Part shown: in pieces, positions 27,989 to 35,594 of the stretch
Position numbering within the stretch: the first letter of the stretch is position 1
Layout: each line of letters opens with the position of its first letter
From: Acinetobacter sp. LoGeW2-3
Lineage (GTDB): Bacteria > Pseudomonadota > Gammaproteobacteria > Pseudomonadales > Moraxellaceae
Length of the DNA stretch: 64,000 bases
Reading direction: 5' to 3'
NCBI RefSeq assembly: GCF_002688565.1
Contig: NZ_CP024011.1
Coordinates: 2,418,001 to 2,482,000, forward strand
The notes under the pieces: model-generated
The model's input: the letters and a program-made list of their open reading frames with translations, nothing else
Databases searched by the model: none
Told to the model about the DNA's origin: nothing
Translations under genes and position numbers: made by a program

Positions 27989-28759
27989 ATGGATATTCAA
28001 AATAAAGTCTTTGTAGTGACAGGTGGAGCTTCTGGATTAGGGGCGGCGACATCACGCTATCTGGTTGAGCAGGGTGCTCAAGTAATTATGGTGGATATGA
28101 ATCAGGAACTCGGACAGAGTCTGGCACAAGAACTGGGAGAGCAAGCACAATTCGAGCAACTAGATGTCACCGATGAAACAGCAGTCAGTGCATTTTTTAA
28201 GACATTGGAACAAACGCATGGACAGCTCAATGGATTAGTGAACTGTGCTGGAATTGCGCCGTCAGCTAAAGTGCTAGGCCGTGAAGGTTTGCATGATCTG
28301 GCAATGTTCCAGCGTGTGTTGAATATAAATGTTACGGGAACCTTTAACATGCTGCGTTATGCTGCAGAGTTGATTGCCAAATATGAATTAAAGGAAGGCG
28401 AAGAAGAACGCGGTGTAATTATCAATACAGCATCAGTAGCTGCATTTGATGGGCAGATCGGTCAGGCTGCCTACTCAGCATCTAAGGGGGCAGTGGTTGC
28501 AATGACTTTGCCTTTGGCACGTGAACTTGCCAAGAATGCGATACGTGTCATGACCATCGCTCCAGGCATTATGGAAACACCGATGCTTAAAGGTTTACCG
28601 CAAAATGTACAGGACTCTCTTGGACAAATGGTGCCATTCCCGCCACGTTTAGCCAAGCCATCTGAATATGCAAAATTAGTCGGCCATATTCTTGAGAATC
28701 CTTATCTGAATGGTGAAGTGATCCGTCTGGATGGTGCAATTCGCATGGCAGCAAAATAG
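27989..28759 (+). CDS. Short-chain dehydrogenase, 3-hydroxyacyl-CoA dehydrogenase type
   Basis: 256 residues. The classical SDR NAD site is TGGASGLG at 11-18, then NCAG (85-88), and the catalytic Ser149, Tyr162 and Lys166 (YSASK). The overall pattern, including GREGLHDLAMFQRVLNINV and the C-terminal PPRLAKPSEYAKLV, resembles bacterial HSD17B10/3-hydroxy-2-methylbutyryl-CoA dehydrogenase enzymes acting in fatty-acid or isoleucine breakdown. No beta-oxidation partners are adjacent, so the substrate is inferred only from similarity in pattern. Confidence 0.88.
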   Translation: MDIQNKVFVVTGGASGLGAATSRYLVEQGAQVIMVDMNQELGQSLAQELGEQAQFEQLDVTDETAVSAFFKTLEQTHGQLNGLVNCAGIAPSAKVLGREGLHDLAMFQRVLNINVTGTFNMLRYAAELIAKYELKEGEEERGVIINTASVAAFDGQIGQAAYSASKGAVVAMTLPLARELAKNAIRVMTIAPGIMETPMLKGLPQNVQDSLGQMVPFPPRLAKPSEYAKLVGHILENPYLNGEVIRLDGAIRMAAK

Positions 28760-28894
28760 CCTAAGTTTTATTGATTATTTGGGGTCACTATTCAGGCCTA
28801 ACCATAGAGTGGATGTGGTCATTTTATTAAAGAAGCTCAAAATTTATTTAGTGATTATTGATTTCTACTGAATTGAGAATATTTTTTCTAAAAA

Positions 28895-28920
28895 TTTAGC
28901 CTCTTATTTAAGAGGCTAAA
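28895..28920 (-). terminator. Terminator after the stress-type flavin protein
   Basis: TTTAGCCTCTT/AAGAGGCTAAA, 11-bp stem with 4-nt loop; U-run on the minus strand only. Confidence 0.85.
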
Positions 28921-28945
28921 TGACAAAGAAAAGTCGCTTTGATTT

Positions 28946-29458
28946 TTATAATTGCACTTTATTATGCTCAGCATCTGGTTCATCAGGATTGCCAGTAATG
29001 TTGCCTTTTAAAACTTTCAGCAGGTGAGTGACCTTATTATCGGTTACATTCCAGTATTCCGCGCTTACTGCTTTGGCAATAAGTATTCGTACACTTGGAT
29101 CATCCTTGCCTTCGAACCAGTTTTCTGCCCAAGGATTCCATAACTCTTCAATCAGGATACGATCAGTACTGATTTCTCCATGTGCACTGATAGACACATA
29201 GATATCATCTGATGGTTTAGCGAAGGACAAACCTAAATGCTGACGACCAGCATTGATGGCTTTGATGATATCATTGGTATCTTTCATGATGAAATACAGG
29301 TTCTGACTTTCATGCATCTTTTCAGAATTGAGCATGGTCATTGGCTGGGAATGAATTTCCTGAGTTTCAGTTTGATGGCTGATCATGGTGAAACGTACAT
29401 CTTTAATGAGTTCCCATAATTTTTCACGATCATTATGTTCTGAATATTGTTCTGTCAT
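28946..29458 (-). CDS. General stress protein 26-like, pyridoxamine-phosphate-oxidase fold
   Basis: 170 residues from ATG 29458; GGAG is 6 nt upstream, better than for the ATG four codons earlier. The sequence follows the split-barrel FMN-binding pattern: REKLWELIKDVRFTMISHQ, then the SQPMTM substrate-loop region, then LYFIMKDTNDIIKAI and VSISAHGEISTDR. Members bind FMN or FAD and are linked to stress responses, but the reaction is not known. Single gene with its own terminator. Confidence 0.82.
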   Translation of the reverse strand: MTEQYSEHNDREKLWELIKDVRFTMISHQTETQEIHSQPMTMLNSEKMHESQNLYFIMKDTNDIIKAINAGRQHLGLSFAKPSDDIYVSISAHGEISTDRILIEELWNPWAENWFEGKDDPSVRILIAKAVSAEYWNVTDNKVTHLLKVLKGNITGNPDEPDAEHNKVQL

Positions 29459-30018
29459 ATGCTGCTCCATCTTCTTGTTAAACGTTAAACTTAGATAACG
29501 TTAAGCAGCTTAGTCATATTTATAACTGGATACAGCAAGTCTCACTGAACTCGTACATTTCCATACTCAAATAAGAGGAGAGGCTACAGAAGCCATAAAT
29601 AAACTGGTTCCAGTTACAGCGCAGTAAAAATTAAGGGAACAAAGCAGTTCGCTGAAATGCAAAAGGAATAAGAGATTTCAAGTGAGTAAAATACTTATAC
29701 AAGAAAAGATCAATATATGTGGCAACCACTTCATTGAAGCTGATGTATAGCTAAGGTAATAACAATGCAATTACAGTTATATATCTAATACTAATAATTC
29801 AATAAGTTTCGAGTGGTCTAGATTCTTTATCAGTAATAGAGACACTAATCGGCGATATAGGTAAAATCTGCCAAGGCTATATAATCAGATCAGTACATAA
29901 ATAATGAATAGTTTTGGCATTGCACGATTTTTAGTTGCTGTCATAATTCAATGAGATTCGTATATAAAAAAGCAGCACTTTATGAATTTTTAAGTTTCTT
30001 AAGTTAGGGGGAGTTGCA
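29459..30018. other. 560-bp intergenic region
   Basis: AT-rich. It contains both divergent promoters and, near 29477-29513, a GTTAAACGTTAAAC-type repeat with a further AACGTTAAG. I see no gene, RNA or mobile-element end. Confidence 0.5.
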
Positions 30019-30621
30019 ATGTCTAAACTTGGTCGCCCAGTGGTGATGACAGCAGAAGAACGCCGAACAGAAATTTTAAATGTGGCAGAGCAGCTATTTG
30101 GGGAAAAAGGTTTTGAAAGTGTGACCATGTCTGAAATTGCTGAAGCTGCAGGCATGTCCAAAAAAACCTTATATGTGCATTTTACTGATAAGCAGGAACT
30201 GTTTAAGTCTTTGGTGACTTGTTCCTATATTTGGTCAGAAGATGCTTTTCAGGATGTTTCTGAAGATCCAGTTGATCAGCTAAAAGAAAGTTTATATATG
30301 ATTGCTAAGCATGTGCTTTCAGAAAGACATATTAAATTATGTCGTCTCACGATTGTGGGACAACTCGGTATGGAAGGTTTAGCTGATACTTTTTATGAAA
30401 TGGGAATTTCGACCAGTCGTAATCATTTGATTTCGTGTGTTGAGCGGATTCCTGAGCAACAGAAAACATTAAAGCTTTCTAGTGAAATTCTGGTAGATAT
30501 GTTATTCGGTGCCGGTATTGCCAAAGCTTTTATTGATTCGCTGTTCAAGAAACAACATATCGATCTACAAGAAATATATAGGCTGATTGATAGTTCAGTG
30601 AATGCCTTATTCCGAGCTTAA
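30019..30621 (+). CDS. TetR family transcriptional regulator
   Basis: 200 residues. The N-terminal helix-turn-helix (about 16-62) contains MSEIAEAAGMSKKTLYVHF, a textbook TetR recognition region. The C-terminal ligand-binding half resembles the AefR-like subgroup. GGGGGAG precedes the ATG. Neighbouring genes offer no obvious target: an unrelated stress-type protein is divergent upstream and a MoeB/ThiF enzyme lies about 120 bp downstream. Ligand unknown. Confidence 0.92.
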   Translation: MSKLGRPVVMTAEERRTEILNVAEQLFGEKGFESVTMSEIAEAAGMSKKTLYVHFTDKQELFKSLVTCSYIWSEDAFQDVSEDPVDQLKESLYMIAKHVLSERHIKLCRLTIVGQLGMEGLADTFYEMGISTSRNHLISCVERIPEQQKTLKLSSEILVDMLFGAGIAKAFIDSLFKKQHIDLQEIYRLIDSSVNALFRA

Positions 30622-30739
30622 TTTGGTAGATAATTAAATTTCTTCTAGTTATGACGTTATTCTAGCCGAATGGTTTTAATAGAAGTTATTTACGCTTTAA
30701 ACGAAATAAGATGAATGGAAATAATTGATTCATCTTTTA

Positions 30740-31531
30740 ATGAACACGGACGGTATTGTGGTAGACGCTCCAAACGCTGAATTTGAACTCACTGATGCGG
30801 AAATGCATCTCTATGCACGTCAAATCTTATTAGACGGCTGGGACATTGAAGCTCAGGAAAAATTGAAATATTCCGATGTTTGTATTATTGGTTGTGGCGG
30901 TATTGGTTGTGCCTTAGCTGAACTGCTTGCACGGGCAGGTGTTGGAAAGATCGCCCTGATTGATCCAGATACGATTGAGATCAGTAATCTGCAGCGTCAA
31001 CTGGCTTTTACTCCGCAGGATATTGGTTTTTATAAAGCAGAAACACTGGCGAAACGTCTGCAACAGATTAATCCGCATCTGCAAATTGAATATCATAATC
31101 AGGCAATTTCTAAAGATAATGCTCAAGCCCTGATTCAGCATCAGGATTTAGTTTTAGATGGTTGTGATCAGTTTGAAACCCGTTATCTGGTCAATCAAAC
31201 TTGTCGACAATTTGATGTGCCACTGATCAGTGCATCTGCCATTGGTCTGCAAGGCCAACTGTTTATGGTCGAAGGTGATTCAGCCTGCTATAACTGCCTG
31301 TTCCCACAAGAAGATCAAACTGATACAGCTATGCGCTGTGCGGATTCTGGTGTACTGGCAACGACACCGAATGTTATGGCATGCTTGCAAGCGCACCATG
31401 CTTTACTTTATCTGGGATTGGGCAAAATGCCATTACGACAAAAGTTGTTATTATGGGATGGTAATAGTATGCAGCAACGTATTCTTAAGTTTGAGAAAGA
31501 TACGAATTGTCCAATTTGTCAGGCAAGATAG
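30740..31531 (+). CDS. moeB: MoeB/ThiF/HesA family adenylyltransferase
   Basis: 263 residues from ATG 30740; an in-frame TTG lies 5 codons upstream, and GGAAA there could serve it, so the start is uncertain. It contains the nucleotide motif GCGGIG (51-56) within the E1-like Rossmann fold, LIDPDTIEISNLQRQ, and two zinc Cys pairs (CYNC and the C-terminal CPIC). It lacks a rhodanese domain. It activates the C-terminal Gly-Gly of a small sulfur carrier (MoaD, ThiS) by adenylation. No molybdopterin genes are adjacent, so MoeB versus ThiF-like is by sequence feel. Confidence 0.88.
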   Translation: MNTDGIVVDAPNAEFELTDAEMHLYARQILLDGWDIEAQEKLKYSDVCIIGCGGIGCALAELLARAGVGKIALIDPDTIEISNLQRQLAFTPQDIGFYKAETLAKRLQQINPHLQIEYHNQAISKDNAQALIQHQDLVLDGCDQFETRYLVNQTCRQFDVPLISASAIGLQGQLFMVEGDSACYNCLFPQEDQTDTAMRCADSGVLATTPNVMACLQAHHALLYLGLGKMPLRQKLLLWDGNSMQQRILKFEKDTNCPICQAR

Positions 31532-31588
31532 AACAGATTGGCCTGAATATTTGTTACACTCGAGAAAATTTGAAATTACGCTGACATT

Positions 31589-32887
31589 ATGAAAAATAAT
31601 ATCTTCCTGGATGGTTTGCGTTCTGTGGCGCGTGTCGGTGAAACGGCCGTCATTGCAGCACGTGCAGGCATCAAGTACGCAACTGAAAAACCAAGTAATG
31701 CCAAACTGATGCGTGAAACATTTGAATCTTTAGGTTCAACTTATATCAAATTAGGGCAGTTTATTGCCTCTACACCATCGTTATTTCCTCGTGAATTTGT
31801 TGAAGAATTTCAGGGCTGTTTAGACCAGACACCAAGTTTGCCTTTTAGCTATGTACAACAAGTATTGGCATCCGAGTTTGAAGGCCGTAATCTGGATGAA
31901 ATCTTTGCCTCCATTGAGGAAAAGCCACTCGCTTCGGCATCAATCGCACAGGTTCACGCAGCAAAGTTAGTCTCTGGTGAAAATGTTGTCATCAAGGTGC
32001 AAAAACCGGGTGTAGAAACCATTCTTTACACGGATCTGAATGTACTGCACTGGGCAACTAAGCTGCTTGAGAAAGCGGTGCCAAAAGTGAAGTTTGCATC
32101 TTTGGCAGATATCGTAGAAGAGATCAAAACACGTATGGTGCGTGAGGTTGATTTTATCGAAGAAGCCAAAAATCTGGATGACTTTGTTAATTATTTGAAT
32201 GTCACAAATAATCGTGCAGCAACAGCGCCAAAAGTTTATCATCAGTATTCAACCCGTCGTGTACTGACGATGCAACGCTTATATGGTGTTTCATTGACAG
32301 ATTTTGATGTGGTGAAACAGGTGGCTAAAGATCCTTCTCAGGTGCTGATTACCGCCATGAACACCTGGTTCGGTAGTCTGATGATGTGTGAAAGCTTCCA
32401 TGCAGATCTGCATGCCGGTAACCTGATGCTGCTTGAAGACGGTCGTGTAGGTTTTATTGATTTTGGTATTGTGGGTCAGCTCAAGCCAGAAGTCTGGACA
32501 GCATGTATTGCTTTTATGGATGCGCTCCAAAATACCAATTACGATTTGATGGCAGAAAACATGCTGAAAATGGGTATGACTGCGGTTGCAATCGACACCA
32601 AAGTGCTGGCAGCAGATCTAGAACGTTTATTCAGTGGTGTCATTATGGCAGATCCACAAGAACTGCTGAGCACGAATCCAAGTGATTTAAATGATGTGAT
32701 GATGGATATGGTAGCGGTAGGAGAGCGTCACGGTATTCGCTTCCCGCGTGACTTCGCATTGTTATTCAAGCAAATGCTGTATTTCGATCGCTTCATGCGT
32801 ATCTTGGCGCCGTATACCGATATCTATGCGGATCAACGCTTGCAGATGATTCAGACCATGGATCCGAATTTGTTGTTGAAGAATTAA
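31589..32887 (+). CDS. ABC1/UbiB/AarF family atypical kinase
   Basis: 432 residues. The family-defining KxGQ motif is IKLGQFIAS near 52. Also present are the Ala-rich loop PLASASIAQVHAA, the Lys in VVIKVQKPGVE, and the catalytic end CESFHADLHAGNLMLL with GFIDFGIVG (DFG). E. coli UbiB is 546 residues with C-terminal membrane helices; those are absent here, so this is the shorter ABC1 type. Members act in ubiquinone-related lipid biology. It is 57 bp downstream of moeB in the same direction. Confidence 0.87.
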   Translation: MKNNIFLDGLRSVARVGETAVIAARAGIKYATEKPSNAKLMRETFESLGSTYIKLGQFIASTPSLFPREFVEEFQGCLDQTPSLPFSYVQQVLASEFEGRNLDEIFASIEEKPLASASIAQVHAAKLVSGENVVIKVQKPGVETILYTDLNVLHWATKLLEKAVPKVKFASLADIVEEIKTRMVREVDFIEEAKNLDDFVNYLNVTNNRAATAPKVYHQYSTRRVLTMQRLYGVSLTDFDVVKQVAKDPSQVLITAMNTWFGSLMMCESFHADLHAGNLMLLEDGRVGFIDFGIVGQLKPEVWTACIAFMDALQNTNYDLMAENMLKMGMTAVAIDTKVLAADLERLFSGVIMADPQELLSTNPSDLNDVMMDMVAVGERHGIRFPRDFALLFKQMLYFDRFMRILAPYTDIYADQRLQMIQTMDPNLLLKN

Positions 32888-32902
32888 TTTATCTTTAATC
32901 CT

Positions 32903-32998
32903 TCCCGACCTTCCTTTGATAAAGGGAGAAGTTCCTTATTGATGAATACTATTTAAGGGATAAAAGTCCCTCTTTATTAAAGAGGGACTTAGGGAGAT
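32903..32998. repeat. Paired palindromes, REP-like intergenic element
   Basis: The right unit is a perfect 12-bp stem AAGTCCCTCTTT/AAAGAGGGACTT (32964-32990). The left unit, around 32910-32929, contains CTTCCTTT/AAAGGGAG with one G-T pair. The C/T-rich stems face A/G-rich stems as in dispersed intergenic repeats of Acinetobacter. It may also act as the terminator of the ABC1-kinase gene, though the T-run is set back. Confidence 0.5.
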
Positions 32999-33028
32999 TT
33001 TTTATATATCAAACTTCCGAGTGGTCAA

Positions 33029-33409
33029 ATGGACGCAATTATCATTGAAGGTTTGAAGGTTGAAACAGTGATTGGCTGTTTTGACTGGGAACGTCAGATT
33101 ATTCAACCTTTAATGCTGGATATAATCATTCAGACTGATTTGGAACAGGCTTCCAATTCTGATGCTTTGGCAGATACGCTGAATTATGCCGAGATTTGTG
33201 AAATTTCTGCACAAACAATTCAGCAGGCACAGCCAGAATTGATTGAACATGCAGCAAAGTTAGTGCTAAACGCACTTTTTACTACCTTTGCAGCAATTGA
33301 ATCGATTAAGATTACGATTCGTAAGCCTGCCATTATCGCGCAAGCCAATTCTGTAGGGATACGTCTTGAACGCCACCGAAACGATATTCGCCTTAGCACT
33401 GGCGAGTAA
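33029..33409 (+). CDS. folB: Dihydroneopterin aldolase
   Basis: 126 residues, family length. It begins DAIIIEGLKVETVIGCFDWER, with the substrate Glu and the usual GV/G-x-x-x-W-ER pattern. DTLNYAEI and the C-terminal IKITIRKPAII (containing the catalytic Lys) complete the fold. It converts dihydroneopterin to 6-hydroxymethyl-dihydropterin in folate synthesis. Its 3' end overlaps the folK-like gene by 44 bp, so the two consecutive folate steps are translationally linked. Confidence 0.93.
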   Translation: MDAIIIEGLKVETVIGCFDWERQIIQPLMLDIIIQTDLEQASNSDALADTLNYAEICEISAQTIQQAQPELIEHAAKLVLNALFTTFAAIESIKITIRKPAIIAQANSVGIRLERHRNDIRLSTGE

Positions 33410-33800
33410 TTGTCATCCTCAGCAACATTTTCAAGCTGCACAACAACGTATTGCCACTTGGGGAGAAGTTCAGTTTTCTCCCATCTATATTATTCCGTGC
33501 CGTGACGGGATTGGTGAGGATTACTGGAATTCAGCATGTCTGTTAAAAGCTGAAATGACTGCCGAAGAAATGGTTCAGCAGCTTAAACAGATGGAAGCCG
33601 ATTCAGGACGAGTTCGTCCATCGCATCAGATCAGTCTGGATATCGACTTGATTGCCTGGGGTAGTGATCTCAGTGAGATGGAATTTAATCCAAAAAAATT
33701 ACCGCTGGCCTTAGATGTCAAAATTCCAATGCATGATATCTGGTCACATCCAGCCTTTGAATATAATCGCCAACTACAGTATCCAAAGGTTAAGGCTTAA
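33366..33800 (+). CDS. folK: Divergent HPPK-like protein (6-hydroxymethyl-dihydropterin pyrophosphokinase family)
   Basis: 144 residues from TTG 33366, preceded by GGGA about 8 nt away; no ATG fits. It has the HPPK start FALALASN, the E-x-D-SGRVR segment and the metal-binding pair SLDIDLIAWG (two Asp). Compared with E. coli FolK (159 residues), the R-W-G-P-R loop just before the Asp pair is shortened and its second catalytic Arg is missing. Activity is therefore uncertain. Position after folB supports a folate role; a canonical folK may exist elsewhere in the genome. Confidence 0.7.
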   Translation: MNATETIFALALASNCHPQQHFQAAQQRIATWGEVQFSPIYIIPCRDGIGEDYWNSACLLKAEMTAEEMVQQLKQMEADSGRVRPSHQISLDIDLIAWGSDLSEMEFNPKKLPLALDVKIPMHDIWSHPAFEYNRQLQYPKVKA

Positions 33801-33930
33801 ATCTGCGCTTTAAATCCTGAGTTTAAGCCCGATAAAAAATGTGCTTTGAAATCCTTAAATAAAATATAAACTTATGTAGTTAATAAAATTTGAATTTTCA
33901 CACTATCAAGATTATTTAGGGGGAAGCTTG

Positions 33931-34482
33931 ATGCGTCTGGTGCATGTTGTATTGACGGCTTCAGTTTTATTACTTAGTGGCTGTACGGTGATGTCCGTCA
34001 AGGAATGTCAGGTTGCGGACTGGATGGACGTGGGTCAACGTGATGGTGCAGCAGGGCGCTATAACCGCTTTACTCAATATGAAAAGGCCTGCGCAAAAGG
34101 AAATATCCAGCCCAACCAAAGTTTATATGACGTGGGTTATACCAAGGGGCGTTTTGATTACTGTCAGCCTGTAAACATATTTCATGCCAGTCTTAATGGT
34201 GGCGGTTCCTATCAGGTCTGTCCTTATGCACAGCATGCAGAACTGAAACCTTATCATGAGGTTGCAGCTCAATATTATCAGGCTAAAAAAGCTCAAGATG
34301 AGTGGTTTGATGAGTTGGAGCGTTATCAAAGCTATTTACTTGATCCAAAGCTAACCAAGGAAAATCGGGATAGTTATATTCACCGTATCCGTGAACTGAA
34401 AATTAAACAGGAACGGATCGAATTTAATTATTTTGATGCAGAGCGTAAACTGGCACGTTTTAAACGTGAGCATGACCTGTAG
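33931..34482 (+). CDS. DUF2799 lipoprotein
   Basis: 183 residues from ATG 33931, with GGGGGA upstream (an in-frame TTG directly precedes it). Lipoprotein signal with lipobox LLSGC (Cys18). The body shows the DUF2799 pattern: CQVADWMDVGQRDGAAG, then YDVGYTKGRFDYC, with several Cys, and a helical coiled C-terminus (about 105-183). Function unknown; expected to be tethered to the outer membrane. A short hairpin terminator follows. Confidence 0.87.
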   Translation: MRLVHVVLTASVLLLSGCTVMSVKECQVADWMDVGQRDGAAGRYNRFTQYEKACAKGNIQPNQSLYDVGYTKGRFDYCQPVNIFHASLNGGGSYQVCPYAQHAELKPYHEVAAQYYQAKKAQDEWFDELERYQSYLLDPKLTKENRDSYIHRIRELKIKQERIEFNYFDAERKLARFKREHDL

Positions 34483-34498
34483 TCAGTCCTAAATCTTC

Positions 34499-34527
34499 AA
34501 AAGCCTAAGCCCGTAGGCTTCTTTATT
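34499..34527 (+). terminator. Hairpin after the DUF2799 gene
   Basis: AAGCCTA/TAGGCTT, 7-bp stem with a 6-nt loop, followed by CTTTATTT, a weak U-tract. Confidence 0.65.
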
Positions 34528-34587
34528 TGTATAAGGCTGGAACAGATTGTTGAATTTAGAAGATCCGGATTCATCAAAAATGGCTGA

Positions 34588-34665
34588 CTATTTTTTCTTA
34601 TTATAAAAAATTATTAATAGCACAACGATCGCTAACAAAATACCAAGAATAATGCCCGTTTCCAT
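34588..34665 (-). CDS. 25-residue single-span membrane microprotein
   Basis: A minus-strand frame encodes Met-Glu-Thr-Gly followed by one hydrophobic helix (IILGILLAIVVLLIIFY) and a basic end (NKKK). The design is that of a small inner-membrane protein with N-out/C-in topology by the positive-inside rule. AGAGG lies 6 nt before ATG 34665. There is no overlapping gene on either strand. It lies downstream of coq7 but beyond that gene's terminator, so it would need its own promoter. It resembles subunit-like or regulatory microproteins; the partner is unknown. Confidence 0.6.
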   Translation of the reverse strand: METGIILGILLAIVVLLIIFYNKKK

Positions 34666-34955
34666 AACTTACCTCTGAATCGTTATTTTTGTTGTTACGT
34701 TGGTAATGGGTATTGAGTCACTGTATATAGTTTCAATTATTTTATAGTTCTATTGAACCTAAGTACTGAGCAATTTTAATCATATCATCTTCATTGAAGA
34801 ATAAAGGCTGAATGAAAGATGAACCGATATTCTGTAATGAGACATTTGAATTGATGGATCAGCTCTTTAAAACTTATCAATAAGTTATCTAGATCAAGAC
34901 ATAATCATCAGAATAAAAAAAGCCCACATGATCGTGGGCTTTTCTACGTGACGGC
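34666..34955. other. Intergenic region with a possible gene remnant
   Basis: Apart from the coq7 terminator, it holds a minus-strand frame without a start codon (34742-34849) that reads as protein-like and may be the tail of a lost gene. Confidence 0.35.
34919..34942 (-). terminator. Terminator after coq7
   Basis: AAAGCCCAC/GTGGGCTTT stem with a 6-nt loop; the A-run at 34915-34921 is the U-tract on the minus strand. Confidence 0.9.
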
Positions 34956-35591
34956 TTAAATATAATAACTGGTCTTGGTCATTAATTTTGAAATACCGGT
35001 CATGGCAATTTTTACGGGTAAGGGTAGATCCACACCACCTGCAGCCAGAGCCGTATCACGGTGATGTAATTCATCTTCATTCATCTGTTCCAGAATGCAA
35101 CGTGAACGTTCATCATGTGGTGGTAACTGGCTAATATGATGTTGCAAGTGCATACTGACCTGACGTTCTGTTTCTGCAACAAAACCAAGACTGTATTTGT
35201 CGCCAGCAATTCCGGCAATCGCACCCATGCCGAAAGAAAGACCGTACCATACTGGATTCAACAAGCTGGTATGACTCTCTAATTCTTTTAAACGGTCTTC
35301 ACACCAAGCCAGATGATCCTGTTCTTCAATCGCAGCCTGTTCCATCTCACGACGTACATTTGGCAATTTAGCAGTCAGCGCCTGACCATGATACAGCGCC
35401 TGTGCACAAACTTCACCGCTATGATTTACACGCATTAGACCCGCAACATGACGTGCATCGGAAACCGCGAGTTGGGTTTCAGTATTTTCGGCAGGATTGC
35501 TGCGTTGTGCGGAAGTCGTACCTGGAACAAGACTACGTAATGCCTGGTCAAAAGAATGAATGAGCTTATCGACACCTGTAAATTGACGCAT
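34956..35591 (-). CDS. coq7: Demethoxyubiquinone hydroxylase (COQ7 family)
   Basis: 211 residues. A di-iron carboxylate protein with the expected ligands: Glu in NHSGEVCAQALYHGQ, the ExxH of IEEQDHLAW, Glu of VAETERQVSMHLQHH, and EDELHH. It hydroxylates the penultimate ubiquinone intermediate and is used by bacteria that lack UbiF. A variable Ser/Thr/Asn-rich lead (about 20-42) precedes the core. The gene begins 3 nt after the LplT-like transporter in the same direction, so they are likely co-transcribed. Confidence 0.95.
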   Translation of the reverse strand: MRQFTGVDKLIHSFDQALRSLVPGTTSAQRSNPAENTETQLAVSDARHVAGLMRVNHSGEVCAQALYHGQALTAKLPNVRREMEQAAIEEQDHLAWCEDRLKELESHTSLLNPVWYGLSFGMGAIAGIAGDKYSLGFVAETERQVSMHLQHHISQLPPHDERSRCILEQMNEDELHHRDTALAAGGVDLPLPVKIAMTGISKLMTKTSYYI

Positions 35592-35594
35592 GCA

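Noticed and set aside
34812..34883. 23-codon plus-strand frame with AAGG upstream
   Set aside because: Very short, and the opposite strand reads as a more convincing gene remnant in the same place.
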